The notes beneath the pieces were generated by a model. The model was given only the letters and a program-made list of their open reading frames with translations, was not told where the DNA came from and made no database searches. The position numbers were made by a program, and so were the translations under genes. A stretch of 64,000 bases of DNA. Source: Anaeramoeba flamelloides. Taxonomy: Eukaryota > Metamonada > Anaeramoebidae. Every line of letters starts with the position of its first letter. The first letter of the stretch is position 1. This document shows, piece after piece, positions 1 to 12,574 of this stretch. The DNA lies in NCBI GenBank assembly GCA_027625915.1, contig JANTQA010000008.1, positions 9,532,501-9,596,500 of the forward strand, written 5' to 3'.

Positions 1-189
1 AATTCAATGAGTTGATTGATAAACTGTTGTTTGTTTGGTAGTAATATTATTTTTTTTTCAAGTTGTTTTGTTTTTAAAATTGTCTCTAGCTATAGGAAGA
101 GACATAAAAAAAAAACAAACATACAGCCCGTTTCAAAAAAAAAGAAAAATATGAACTTTTATGGATCTAATAAAAGTGATTCAAATGAA

Positions 190-777
190 TTATTTTTTTT
201 TTGGGACATTTTTGGGTTGCATTAACTTTCTTTGAAAGGCTATGAGTTCATTTTTTTTCTTATCGTGTTTTTGTTGTGTTTCCTTAATTCTCTCAAGAGT
301 TTTTTTTTCTTCTTTACCCAATAAATCTAAACGATTTTCAACATTCTCTTTGGCTTCATTTAAAGTGACTTCAAGTAAAGTTGGTCCAACCAATTGGTAA
401 ACTTTTGCAGTCTTTGGCAATAATTTTAATTCCTTTAAATATAATGAAAGGAAAAAAGAAAAGGAAAAGGAAAAAAATATATCAAAATTTTTTTTTTTAA
501 AAAAAAAAGATCTCAAAGATTTCACTTACTTGTAAAACAAATTTTGATTCATTAAGTTTTGTCACAATATCGATCTGTCCTGTTTGGAGTTTTTTTATTT
601 CTAAGGATCGCAAATAAAAAGAAAAGAAAAGAAAAGAAAAGAAAAAGTAAAAAAAATTAAAAAAAGGTTAGATCAAAAAAAAGGTAATTAATTTGAATCA
701 GTGAAAAAGAAAAGAAAGTTGAAACCATTTTGAAAAATTGTTAATTGTCGAAGTTCTTTTTCGAAGCCGGTGTTCAT
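190..777 (-). CDS. PFDN6: Prefoldin subunit 6 (beta-type prefoldin), three exons
   Basis: This encodes a beta subunit of the hexameric cytosolic prefoldin chaperone, which hands unfolded actin and tubulin to the chaperonin CCT. I join exons 777-726, 600-530 and 432-190, read on the minus strand. The product is 121 aa, close to the family's usual 125-130. The start MNTGFEKELRQL opens an N-terminal coiled helix. The middle exon gives QTGQIDIVTKLNESKFVLQ. The last exon begins ELKLLPKTAKVYQLVGP, the diagnostic hairpin of this family, and is followed by EAKENVENRLDLL and a second coiled helix ending in Lys. Introns are 125 and 97 nt. The second donor is a canonical GTAAGT. The first donor, GTTTCA, is weak but gives a perfect phase-1 join. 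The acceptors are TTAG and AAAG. The frame stays open upstream of 777, so a longer start is possible but would not fit the family. Confidence 0.86.
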
Positions 778-3314
778 TTTAAACAAAATAAAAGTTTGGT
801 TTGGATAAAAAATAGCAAAATGATAATGAGTTTTTTCGATTGTTTGATGATTCTTGAAATATTCAATTGGTGGATTTTTTAGAATGAATTCCTCTTTTGT
901 TTTAAGCAAAATTTGGGTTTAGAAGAAGATTTTTAGTTTTTTTTAAAAACTGTCTTAAAATTTGGAGTAATAAATCATTTTCTTAACTTTGGGATTATTC
1001 GTGTGTGTTACTTTTTTCTTATAAACGAACGATATGAAATTATTTACTTTGTTTTTGGGTTTGGGGTATTTTAAAATATAACTTTTCGGGATCAAAAGTT
1101 CAACATGGTTTTTAATTGTAAACATTAATCGAACCATAGAAAAAGAAAAGTAAAATCAATTAAAAGAAGAACAAAATAAACTTTTAATAATAATCCATGA
1201 TATTATTTTCACTCGGAATAACAAATACAACTTTAAATCTACCCCCTTATCAAAATAAGAGGAGTGGTTTTGAAAATCTCAAAAATAGACAATTTTATGA
1301 ATAAATTTTGAATAATTGATCAATCAAAGAAAAAACGCTACCAAAAGATAGGATTCTTAAAACGTTTTTTGTATTGGATCCTCCCTTTTGTCTTTATTTA
1401 TTTATTTATTCTTTTATTAATTGATCTTATTTTGAATTTTCTATTAATGTTCCCAATTAAAAATCATTTTTTACCTATTTTCCCGAATGGTAAAGTGAAA
1501 CACTTTAAATGTTTACTCATGGAAATATTCCTCTGAGAAATCAAATTATATTTTGAATTTACACTAAAACTATATATTGAGATATTTAATTTATTGATTT
1601 TTATTTACATGTATTAAAATATTTTGGTTTTTAAAGACTTTTAAACACATGACGAAAAGTTGAATAATTTTGACAAGTTAACCTAAACAAATTGTTAAAC
1701 CTATGAATCAAATTAAAAGCCCAGTAACTTTTTATCATCAAGAATTTCACATTAAAGGATCAGAGAAATGGGTAATAAATATATATATATATATATATAA
1801 TATGATATTGATTTATGAACATTCGATTCAAGTATAGAAATTCTAAAAAAGGAACCATCGAATGTAAAATTTATTTTACAAAATATTGAAAATATTTAAA
1901 TAAATTCTCATCCAAAAAAACCAATAATTTTTTAAAAAATATAGAAAATTAAAAAAAAAATTGAACAAATTTCAATATTATTTAAAATTGCCTCAAAAAC
2001 TCTATGAGTTAAGCTCCAATATTGATGTTTCTTGGGTATACAATTGTATCTTTAATAATACATTGTATTAGAACAAAAAGAAAAATCAAAACATATTTTT
2101 TATTTAAAACAGAAGTTTTGTGCTCATTGCTGTTTCTTTTTAAAAACTCTAGTTTAACACTTGTACCATTTAGGAAATAAAATCTTAAAATCTAAAAAAA
2201 AAAAAAAAATTACAAATGTGTTATAATTGTAAAATAGTCGTAAAAAGTAAAATTTTCCAATATGTTTTTTTATTTTTTTTTTTTTTTCGTTTTAAAAAAC
2301 AAAAACTAAATCAAAAATGAAATTTGAAATTAAAATCAAAATAGAATTTAAAAAATCAAATTAAAACAAAATTTAAGCATGTTCTTTCTATTTCCAAATT
2401 TTAATTTTAATTGTAAATGCTAGTAAAAGTAATTTTTTGGATTTTTTGTTTTGATTATTTTTCATATGCTATCAATTGGAAATGGGCTTCCAGATTTTGA
2501 TCAATAAAATTTACACTCAGGTAAAATTGACTCCCTTTTTTCAATATTTCACTTTTTTTAATATTTAACATATAAATTTAAATGAATTAAAAGTCTTTGA
2601 CAAGATTTTTTTTTAAACTTTCTTGATCCTTTTATCAAATAATAAAGATAATTTCAATTTACCCTTTCAGTATTAATGATTGTTGATATTATTGACTGGG
2701 GTTAAAATTGTTATCTTTTGAAAAAAAAATATATGAATGTGATTGAAATACTTTGTTGGTTTTCTTTAAATGGCCCCTGTGGGCAAAAAGATAATTTATC
2801 TATAAAATGTTAAGAGAACTATTGATAATGAATGGTTTTTTTTTTGAATTTTTAAAAACTATTAAACTCTTCTAAATTGAAATGATACTAATAGAAATCA
2901 GATCTTGGCTTCCAACAACCCCAACATAACCTATTATTATTATTGAAAGTGTTAAAAAAGAAATTATTTTACTAGAATGTTATATGTATTATCATAAGAA
3001 CTTTCTTTGTTCATTAGGATTTTTGAAAACCAAATTATTGGGAAAAGCATAAAACTATAAAAAATATTTGTTTTTGAATTTTTTATTTGGATTTTGAACT
3101 TTACTATGTTTCACCAAACTATTTATTATCAGCTATGTATTTAACGAGTGATGATATTAATAAAATTGTATGACAATTAATTTTTGAATAAAGTTTTTAT
3201 CCTGTCTTTAATGAAAGATGTTGAAAAATTGAAATATAACAATTAAATTATTTCAATAATTTCCATTTATTCAAGATCTAATCCAAAAAGGAAAATTAAA
3301 TCTCAAATGAATCT
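778..3314. other. Intergenic, AT-rich, no gene supported
   Basis: This lies between PFDN6 and the first TIR element. Two minus-strand open stretches (about 955-1137 and 778-909) have slightly richer codon content than their surroundings and could be fragments of an unrecognised gene, but I could not build a convincing product. A TA microsatellite sits near 1782-1799. The rest is A/T-rich sequence in which I see no gene, RNA or clear repeat. Confidence 0.5.
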
Positions 3315-4828
3315 ATATATCCCTTAGCACCCCGGATTTGCCTAAATTTCATCAAGTTTTTTAAATTAGATTTAAAATGATATTGATCTACTAATATATT
3401 AATTTTCTTATTTGTCTTTAATCCAGATTTTAATTATAATAAAAAGTCAAAATAGTTCAAAAATAAAGCAGTTAAGTTATTGATTTTTTTTTTGAAATTG
3501 AAAAAAAAAATAATAATTATTCATTTTTATATTTTTTTTTAATGTAATGAAATTTCTGATTTAAAAAAATAAAATAAAAATAAAAATATTTATAGTAATT
3601 CAAAACTCAACACATTAATTTATTAATAATAACCACCAAAAAATTTTGTTAATTTTATGATATAAAAAATAAATAAAAAAATAAATTACTTTGAAATGTA
3701 ATTTTTTTTTTTAGAAAAAATTTCAATAAATATCCAATCAAGAGAAAAATGAAATTTATTTCTTTAGGCCAAAATTAAATTTTTAATATGATTAATTTTC
3801 TAAAACTTTTATTTAAGCAATAGATAATAATTTAAAATCATAAAAAAAAAAAAAAATGTAAAATAATTTCAATTTATTAAATAGGAATAAAACAAATATA
3901 AATTACTTTTTAATCAATAAAATATTTATACCTAAATTTAAAATAAAATAAAAAATAACTCTTAAATATTATTCCGTGATATAATAAAATAATCTCCGAA
4001 ACCAAATTTTTTTTATTGCATTTTGTTATTGGTAAAAATTTGAATAAAAATATATTTGCGATATTTCGATTTTTCCTTAATAAATTAATCCAGATCTTGT
4101 TAAATAAGTTCTGATATATGGTCTCTAATTCAACAATATTGTTTATTTTATGTCTAGATTTTAAAAAGTCAAAAATTAAAAAATTGTAAAAAATAAAAAA
4201 AAAAAATCAATTATTAATCTGACTCGAACTATTGGCCAAATCATTTAAAATTGAAAAAAAATCTTGTTGAAAAAATTGTAAAATTTTGCAATGAACAAAA
4301 ATTTGATTTTTTTTTCTAATTTAATTTATATTTTTTTTTATTTTTAAATTATTTAGAATCTAATATAGATTGTGATATTGAATGGTAATCAATAGATAAA
4401 ACAAATTTTCTATGTGATGTTATAATAACTTTTATAATCAATTAATTATTTAATTAAGCATTTTAGGCAATTTTGGGGTGCAAAGGGCCCCAAAAAAATT
4501 TCCAGTAAAGTATGATGTGTTTTAAATGTTAAAACTAAGAGGTTTTTGATGTCTAGACAAACTTTTCAAAAAAAAAAAAAAAAAATTTATTTTGATAAAA
4601 TTTGGAAAAATAATAAAATCACAATAACCAAAAAAAATTCCCGATGTTTGAAAAATTTTTTTTCAAGTTATTTTTTTATTTTAAGTAACTATACAATTTT
4701 TAATAATAAAATTTACTTTCTAAGATAATTGTTTATTAATTCTATATCTTATTATCCTTTGATAACATTTCAAATTAAAATTTTTGTTTGAAATGTTTTT
4801 AGGTTATTTGGGGTGCTAAGGGATATAT
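3315..4828. mobile_element. 1.5-kb TIR element, copy 1
   Basis: The ends are inverted repeats. The left end reads TATATATCCCTTAGCACCCC (3314-3333) and the right end reads GGGGTGCTAAGGGATATAT (4810-4828). Both ends run into TATA, so a TA target duplication as in Tc1/mariner elements is possible. A nearly identical copy of the same length lies at 42452-43964. Aligning the two shows minus-strand reading frames that are conserved (for example 4207-4292 and 4010-4165) but match no transposase I recognise. An internal motif at about 4475-4493 resembles the terminal repeat. The element lies between PFDN6 and the USP gene. Confidence 0.8.
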
Positions 4829-5799
4829 GAATTGAAATCTTCAAATATCAAAGTTTGGAAAAAAAAAACAAAAGAGCCTAATTTTAATGTAAGATCAAGG
4901 TCGACAATTAGATTACTTAGAGCATTGTGGGTCTACCAAAAAAGGGTAATCCAAATTTCCCAATATTAGACTCAACCTTCCAACAAATATTAAATAGGAA
5001 GAAACAGTTAATATTTGTTGAACTACTTGTCTTGTTTTTGACACCTTAAAAATGAAAAATTTGATAAAGATTTTTTATTCACTAGATTTTGATTTTTTCA
5101 TGATTTAATCTAAAAAACTCTACACAGAATTATTAAGCAGTTTTAATGTCAAAAAAAGTTTAGTTAAGAAGATGGGTTTCTGAATCTTTCTCTTTTTCAT
5201 CATCAGTATTTCCATTCAATCAATTGTACTGTTTTATTTCACGACAAGAATAGCACAAGCCATACAAATACTTTCAAGACTTTTTCGAACTTTCAGGCTG
5301 ACAGTCTGCGAGATTTCAGTCTCTGATATTCTTTCATATTGTTTCAAATTTCAAATACTTGTTACAAACTTTTGTAAGCCAAAAAAAGGGATAAAAATAA
5401 TAATTAACAAAAGATAGCATTTTGAATTTAATTGAAATTTTTGAAAGTTATCTAAAAGAAAAATATTTATAAACTTTCAATAACCTGAAACTCTTTTTAT
5501 GAAAACCAAAAATTGGAAAGTTGTTTAAATTACATGTTTTTAAAAGTATAACTTGTAAAAACTTTTAAATTGAAAGATGTTGCATTGTGATCTTCTAATT
5601 CCTTTCAAAATTTGGAACAATTTCAAAAAAACAAAGTGTTGCTAAGGAAAAAAAGTGACTACAATTTTTGTGCTATTCTTGTCGTGTTTTTTTCTCTTTT
5701 TAATCATTTTTCCATCCTTTTTCTTTTTTTTAAAAATTTTTAGATTTTTTGTTTTTGGGTTTCTCCCTTTTCTAAAAGAAAAAAAATCATTTAAATAAA
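4829..5799. other. Intergenic, upstream of the USP gene
   Basis: I see no gene here. Positions 5160-5350 have a more mixed base composition than the surroundings. The last 100 bases before 5800 are pyrimidine-rich on the plus strand and probably hold the promoter and 5' UTR of the deubiquitinase, but no specific element can be named. Confidence 0.4.
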
Positions 5800-8700
5800 A
5801 TGACAAACATTGATCACCAGATAATATATGGGATGGGTTTCCCAAAAAGTGAAGTTGAGATGGTTTTAAAACGATTAGGAAATAGTGCAACGACTGACGA
5901 TGTAGTTGAGGAGTTATTAAAAAACCAAAATGTTGACCAGCCGATGGGTAATTCTCCTTATGATGTGCCGAACCGTGATTCTGTCAATAGTCAAGGCCAA
6001 AACAATACGAACGAATTTACTCCGCAAAAAGGGTATGTGGGAACAGAAGAAGATGCTGTTCATTCATTAGTAAATCTCTCGAAGAGCGGATCCACAGCGC
6101 AGGCTATGAATGACACAGAGCAGGCAATGATTCAACAAGTTATCGAGGCATCAATCCTGAGCTCGCAAAACAAAACCCAGGATCTTGATTCGTGGTACAA
6201 AATGTCATGGCCCACAAACCCTTATGAAAGAATGCGAATTGAAGGGATACCAACTGGCTTATTAAATGTGGGGAATACCTGTTATGTGAATTCAATGATC
6301 CAAAGCTATTTCATGTTGCCACACTTTCGAAAAAAAATTTTACAGTTTCGGCCCACGCAACAAGAAATCAAGGAATTAACAACAAACCAAAATAATGAAA
6401 AAAACGTCGTTTTACCCGAATTAGAAATAATACATGAGTTTCAACGATTATTTTCTGCAATGATCTCTTCAAATTTACGATTTGTGAATCCAAAAAAGCC
6501 CATCAAATTAATTTTTAATAAAGGTGTTGACGAATTTTTTAAATTTGGCCAACAAAATGACGTTACCGAATTCCATGACAAGTTTTGTGATAAAATTGAA
6601 AAGGCAATTTTTTCCTTAAGCAATTTAGCACAAGAAGAAAAGCAAGAGCCAGAGCAAACAAAAAAAGAGCACGAACAAGAAAACAAACAAGAACAACAAA
6701 AAGAAAGCATGCAAAAGCAAGAAAAAAAACAAACATGGATGTCTGATTTATTTTATGGCGAATCAGTGATCTCTGTCACAGGCCTTGATGAAAAAAAAAA
6801 AGAATTTGAATTCATTAATAAAGAAGACTTGGGTAGAATCATTTTAGACATAGAGTGTGGTGATCTGTATTCGAGTTTGGATTCCTACACGATGGAAGAG
6901 GGCATTGAATACACATTACCGTCCAAATGTAAAACTACGGTTTCCAAGGAATTAAGTTTTGAAAAGTTGCCAAAGATTTTAATCTTTCAATTACAAAGAG
7001 TGATGTTTGACAAAGAAAGTTTAAGAAGCAGAAAAAATAACCAACCTTTCAAATTTGAAAAGGAATTGTTTTTCGATCGCTATATGTTTAAGAATCTCGA
7101 AAGAACTCGAAATACGAGAAAAAACTTGAAATTATTAAAAATTAAAAAACAACAATTGATAGACGAATTGGAACAACTTAATGATTACGAAAATTCAAAT
7201 ATGTCTCTTGATCTTTCTTTAAACCATTTAGTGAAATATTTCGAGACCATGAGTAAAGATTTGGACCCTAATATTATTGAAAACAATCAATTAGATACTA
7301 TTACACAATTTATTCAAGAACATCAAACTAAAATTGAAAATAGAATCAAATTTTTAAAAAATGAAATAAATGAAATTGAGATCCAATTAAAAAATATTTT
7401 TGTGACAGAAAAGGAAGTTGGCTATACAATTTTTTCAGTGTTGATACATCGAGGAATTGCTGGCAGTGGTAAGTTGATTGTTTATTTTTTATTATTTTTT
7501 CTTTTGATTTTTATTTTGGGATTTGCTTTTGTGTTTTACTTTTAGATTTCACTAATAACTATTAATTATATTTTTTCAAATCAATTCTAATTCAAAAATT
7601 TTCAACCTTATTTGAGAAAATTAAATTACTTTTAAAATGCTTCTAAAAGCTGTGTTTTTTTTTTAAATACATTCTTTGAATATGAAATACCGAATTTAGT
7701 CACTTCATAATTTTCTCTTTAACAGGTAAAATGTTTTTTTAACATTTAATCCTTACAATAAATCCAATACAAAATTTTTAAACCAAACAAAATTCAATTT
7801 GTGAAATAAAAAAAATTAAAAGTAAATTATCTGGAAAATATCAAATTAGAACTACTAAATAATTGAAAATTTCACAATAATTTATCATTTACAATACTCA
7901 CAAAACAAAAAATAAAAAATTATAAATCAAAAATAAATAATATGATGTGTTAAAATTTTGGAGATGAGAACAACAAAAAAATGGATTGGTAAATTTGTAA
8001 AAATTCAATATAATTAGGATTTTTGATCGAGCAAATGATTGGAGACCATTAAATAATTTTATTTGAATTTTTCTATTGAAAAGAGCAACACGGCTTTAAC
8101 TTAATATCAATCATTCTAAAAAAATTTGCTCGAATAGAAACATATTACTCAATCAAAAAATGAAATAAAAAATGACAAAAAATTAAAAGATGAAAAAATG
8201 ATTTTCATATTTTACAAAAATCAAAATTATTTCCAATTTAAATGAAATTGTATTATTGTGGTTATTTGAGAAGTATTCTAGCTGTGTTGAAAAGTTTTAA
8301 TTTTTATTTAGTTTGCCTTTACATGATTTAAAAGAATTGAGTAAAATCCACAGATTCTACTCTATTCTTTTAAATTCTGGAAAACCTAACGAAAGTGTAT
8401 GTAGAGTGCAGTCTAGTTGCCGTTAAATTCCTTAGAGTGTCTATTTTTTCTTGAGGTTTTCTGTTTTATTTGTTAAGTGTTCTAGGTTTTCTTGAGGTTT
8501 TCTATTTTATTTGTAAAGTGTTCTAGGTTTTTTTTGCTTTAGAAATAAACCGAAAATTTATTAAAATTTTCTGTTTATTTCTAAAATAAAAAAAACCTAA
8601 CGAAAATCTATTGATTTTCCACATAAAAACAGAAAACTAAAAAAAACCTAACAGCAAAATCAAAAAAAAAAATACATTTTCCAATTGAAAAAAAACAAAT

Positions 8701-11700
8701 AATTCTTTTACAGTCAAAATAATTGATTAACTATTTGAAATATATTCATCAGATTTAAAATACTTTTAAAATATAATAAAATGAACTCTTAGCTAGAAGA
8801 AAAAAAAATTTTAAATTTCTTACTATTAAATTTGAAAAAAAATATTCATAGAACCTGGAAAATTGGATTTTTCAGATTAAATTGTAAAATATCTTATAAA
8901 ATATTTTTTGATCAAAGATCTTTTATTAGCCAATAGTGTTTATGATAATTGAAGTTATTAAAAAGTAAAAATAGCAAATATTTAATTTTTTTTTGAAAAA
9001 ATTTTTTCATGATCGTGATGTGTATTGATCAGATCAAAATATTATAATTTTGGTTTTGAAACAAGTGTAAAATTGATTGAATCTTAAAACTAACAATTGA
9101 ATATATAAATGAAACCCATTGACTTTAAACCTAACTTACTATTATGTATTACACTCTGAATAAAAATAAGTAGGATTATACTCGTTCTTAAATCAATTCG
9201 ATATTTTGAATTGGTGGCTAAACAATTTTCTAAAGTATCTGAAATATATTGAAAAAATGGTGTTTAAAACTGAAAAATTTCCTAAAATCTGATCACACAA
9301 TTACCAATAGGAAAATATTGTTTGGATATTCTCAATTTTTTCACCATTGTTAAAATTGTCTAACAATGTAACGAAATTTTATAGTCATTTAAGATATCCA
9401 TTCTATTCACACAAAATGAGTAGAATAATATTCATAAAAATTTTTAATTTTTCACAGATTATACTTACGTCCATTTCAATTGGAGACGGAAACATTACAA
9501 AAATGTTAAAATTTGAACAAATTTTTTCATTTTAGGAAAATGAGAAAATGACTTTTTAAAAACTTTCAAGTTAAAAAAATTTTATTTGCATTTTAGATTT
9601 TGAATTTAATTGATAAATTTTTATTATAGTTTGAGACTTTTATCAAATTTCAATTTATTTAATCATCTATACTTCTCTTTATATTTTGTCTGTTTGGATT
9701 AGAATTGAAATATCTATTGATGATTAAAAATAATAAATAGAAAATAAAAAATTTCTTTTATAAAGCAATTCTTTCCAACATAAAAGTAAAAATATGTTCT
9801 AGAATTTTCAAGAATTGACTAAATTGTTAATAAAAACAATATAGGTTAGCTTTTTTTGGTTTTATATTCAAAATATGCAAATTTTGGTTTTCATAAAAAA
9901 GATTCATATTAATAAATTGTTTAGATAATGTTAACTCATCCATTTCATAAATCTAAAACACAAATTACAAATTACAATAATTTTTTCCAGATCTTAACAA
10001 GATTTTCAATTGTTATTTAAAAAAAAATACTAGGCCCTTAATTTAATTTTCTTGATATTTTTGTTTATCACAAAAATATTTTGTTTAAATTCTCGACATA
10101 ATTTTTTTTTCTCTCTTTTAAGTAATTTCAATCAAATTAATTTTTTTTTTTAATGTTTTTTCCCTGATACAATATAACTGTCTTCTAAATAAATAAATAA
10201 ATAATTTTTTTAGGGCATTATTTTTCGTTTATTTATGATCCAAAAAATGAACAATGGTGGAAATTTAATGATAGAGAGGTTTTACGTGTTAGCGAAGAGG
10301 AAGCGATGAAAGATTCAATTGGTGAAAAAAATCGATCAACAAATGCATATTGCTTAATTTATGTAACATCTGATTTCGAAAAATCTGATCTTTTAGAATC
10401 TATTATCAAGCATAGAAAATATATTCCAGAAGAAATTCAAAAGGAAATTAAAGATCAAAATCAACAATTCCAAAACGAAATTGAAAAATGGGATGAACAA
10501 GGAAAAAAACAGCAAATAAGAAAAGATATGAATGACATACAAAAAATAATGAATGAAAAATATGACAGCATTTCAAAATATGTTGATGTTGAGCGTAAAT
10601 ATGCAAACATGAGGGCATTAAAGAGTTTAATCCATTACTCGTGCTATATTAAAAATGAAAATGCCACTAAAAAATTTTTATTGGATGAAATAATTTATGA
10701 ACGATTTTTAAAAGAATATGAAAAGAAAGTGGGAGCTGAAACCGAAAAGGGGGATTTAATAAATGAATTAATTCATGACAATGAGAATATAAATGACAAG
10801 GGAGGGAAAGAAATGAAAATCGGGATGGAAAGTGAAAAGGGGAAGGAGATGGAAACGGAAAAGAAAATGGAAATAGAAATTGAAAATGAAATAAAAACAC
10901 CAAACCAAGGTCAAATAAAAAAAGAAAAGATGCCTTTCAGCCCAATGCAAATGCAGTATGACGAACAAAAAATGAAAGAAATTAAAGATTATTCAGAGAA
11001 AATGGGAAACGAATTATTAAAAAATATCTCAAAAGATGACCTTAAAATGCAAGTGGACCAAATAAGATTTGATTTTGCAGAATATCAAACTTTTTATAAA
11101 ATGTTATTATCTGCTTTAAAAAATATCTTAATAAAGGATTATCTGGAGGCTATGAATCAAATTTATTATATTTATGAGAAAATACATAAGAGCAATCAAA
11201 TAAATACTTTTAAAATGGATCTAGTATTGTTAAGCAAGCTTTGTCAAAAGGAAATTGTTTTAGATTCTCTTCAATTTTTCAATCTAATATCAATAAGCAA
11301 TAATAAAAATGATCAAATTAATAATAATAATGATAAAGATGGCCAAAGTATCGATCTGATTAGTATCGGGGCAAGGCATATTAATAATATCAAATCCTCA
11401 TCAATAATAACCAGTTTAATGGATAAAAAAAAGGAGTCGGTAGATCAGTCCTTAATGGATATACTTTTCCCCTCGAGTCCAAATAATATTTTAAAAGATT
11501 TCTATCAATTGGAAAACCAATTATATGAAATAAATAAAAAACTTGAACACTTGCAATATGGCAAATTAGTTACATTAATTAAAAATCTTAACGAGCTGTT
11601 GCGTAATCCAATTAAATTCTTATCCTTTGAGCCAGATTTGCCCAATTTGAATAAGTTACAACCAATTGAATCAAATTTATTTAACGAACTTGAAGAATAT

Positions 11701-11751
11701 TTTATCAAAATACAAAATGAATTCCAAGATTATTTTAACAATAAACATTAA
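5800..11751 (+). CDS. USP25/USP28: Ubiquitin carboxyl-terminal hydrolase of the USP25/USP28 type, two exons
   Basis: This is a cysteine deubiquitinase that cleaves ubiquitin from proteins. Exons 5800-7468 and 10214-11751 join in phase 1 (donor GTAAGT, acceptor TTTTTTTAG) to give 1068 aa, almost the length of human USP25 and USP28. A UBA-like segment covers residues about 5-42 and a possible ubiquitin-interacting motif lies at 105-120. The Cys box is GLLNVGNTCYVNSMIQS with catalytic Cys161. It is preceded by NPYERMRIEG, a block typical of USP25/28. Then come FGQQNDVTEFHDKF and the family-typical LFYGESVIS. The His box GSGHYFSFIYD (His558) and WWKFNDREV (Asn575/Asp576) complete the triad. The intron falls within the His box, between the two halves of GSG. 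The C-terminal 450 residues are Lys/Glu-rich with predicted coils. An acidic-Gln linker (about 285-310) interrupts the catalytic domain, as in the relatives. All catalytic residues are present. Confidence 0.95.
7660..8300. repeat. Dispersed LINE-associated repeat, fragments in the USP intron
   Basis: Positions 7680-7735 contain GAATTTAGTCACTTC followed by CTCTTTAACAG, shared with copies near 52.5, 54.6 and 38.0 kb. Positions 7850-7980 match the reverse complement of 63.88-63.98 kb, and 8160-8300 match 38.63-38.76 kb and the reverse complement of 63.55-63.68 kb. The fragments are diverged and interrupted. Confidence 0.65.
8340..8660. repeat. Modular palindrome array, copy A
   Basis: This is a run of short inverted repeats separated by conserved linkers such as TTCTTGAGGTTTTCTGTTTT and CCTAACGAAA. 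One clear hairpin pairs TTTAGAAATAAACCG (about 8540) with its diverged complement around 8570-8585. Related arrays occur at 46.06-46.50, 52.74-52.86, 56.46-57.33 and 61.38-61.96 kb. Confidence 0.7.
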
Positions 11752-12540
11752 AACATTTATTTACCTCAAATTATCCAAATTAAAAAAATAAAATTAAATT
11801 TCTTTTTTTTTTTTTTTTTTTTTTTTTGATGGATCAAAAATTGTCCAATATTTTAGAATGGTTAAATAAATATTTTTAAATATTATAAATTGATCATTCA
11901 ATAGGTTGAAAGTGTTAGATTAATAAATTGGATATTATTTTTTTTAGAATCTTTTAAACTTTTTTTAATGATTTAGTATTAATGTTTTTGAGAGAATGAA
12001 AGATAATATTTATTTGTAGAAAAGTTTTTATTTTTTTGTATGGTAATTGAGAAATAAAAAAATAAAAAATTCGTGCAATCCTTTAAAATAGATTAAATGA
12101 TTATTGTTTTATTTTTGGTTTGGGGTTTTTTTATAAGTTACTTTTCAAAAGTTTCTTTTTATTTTTTTTGATAATCCAAGAAATAAAAATTAAACTTGAT
12201 TGGATTAATAGTTAAATTCACTTTCAAAACAATATATAGAAAATAATTGTTTGTACTATTATTACTTGTTGGAAATTATTTTAAACTGTCTTGGTTTAAT
12301 TGATTCATATTTTTTTCTTTTTATTAATTTTTGAAAAATAAGTTATTGTTTTTCATACGAAGGGAGTACATATGTAAAATGGTCAGTATTTTTTAAAATT
12401 TCTTTATAATCATCTTTTTAAACAAAAGTATATATAATTGAGCTGTTTTTTTTTTTTTTTATTGTGTGATAACATCTTTGTCAGTATTTGGAAAATATCA
12501 TTAATTTTGGAATTTATCAACTTGATGGTTAGTAACACAT

Positions 12541-12574
<34 letters not shown>

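Larger units (their letters stand above)
7469..10213 (+). other. Intron of the USP gene, filled with repeats
   Basis: This 2745-nt intron interrupts the codon for Gly557. It holds fragments of the dispersed LINE-associated family (about 7660-8300) and a palindrome array (8340-8660). The remainder, to 10213, is plain AT-rich sequence. Confidence 0.85.

Noticed and set aside
955-1137. Minus-strand frame upstream of PFDN6 starting MVRLMFTIKNHVEL
   Set aside because: The codon mix is plausible, but there is no recognisable family and no splice partner that yields a sensible product. It is left as a possible gene fragment.
10667-10968. Minus-strand open frames opposite the USP C-terminal region
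   Set aside because: They arise from Lys/Glu-rich coding on the plus strand and have a Phe/Pro/Ser composition with no known similarity.
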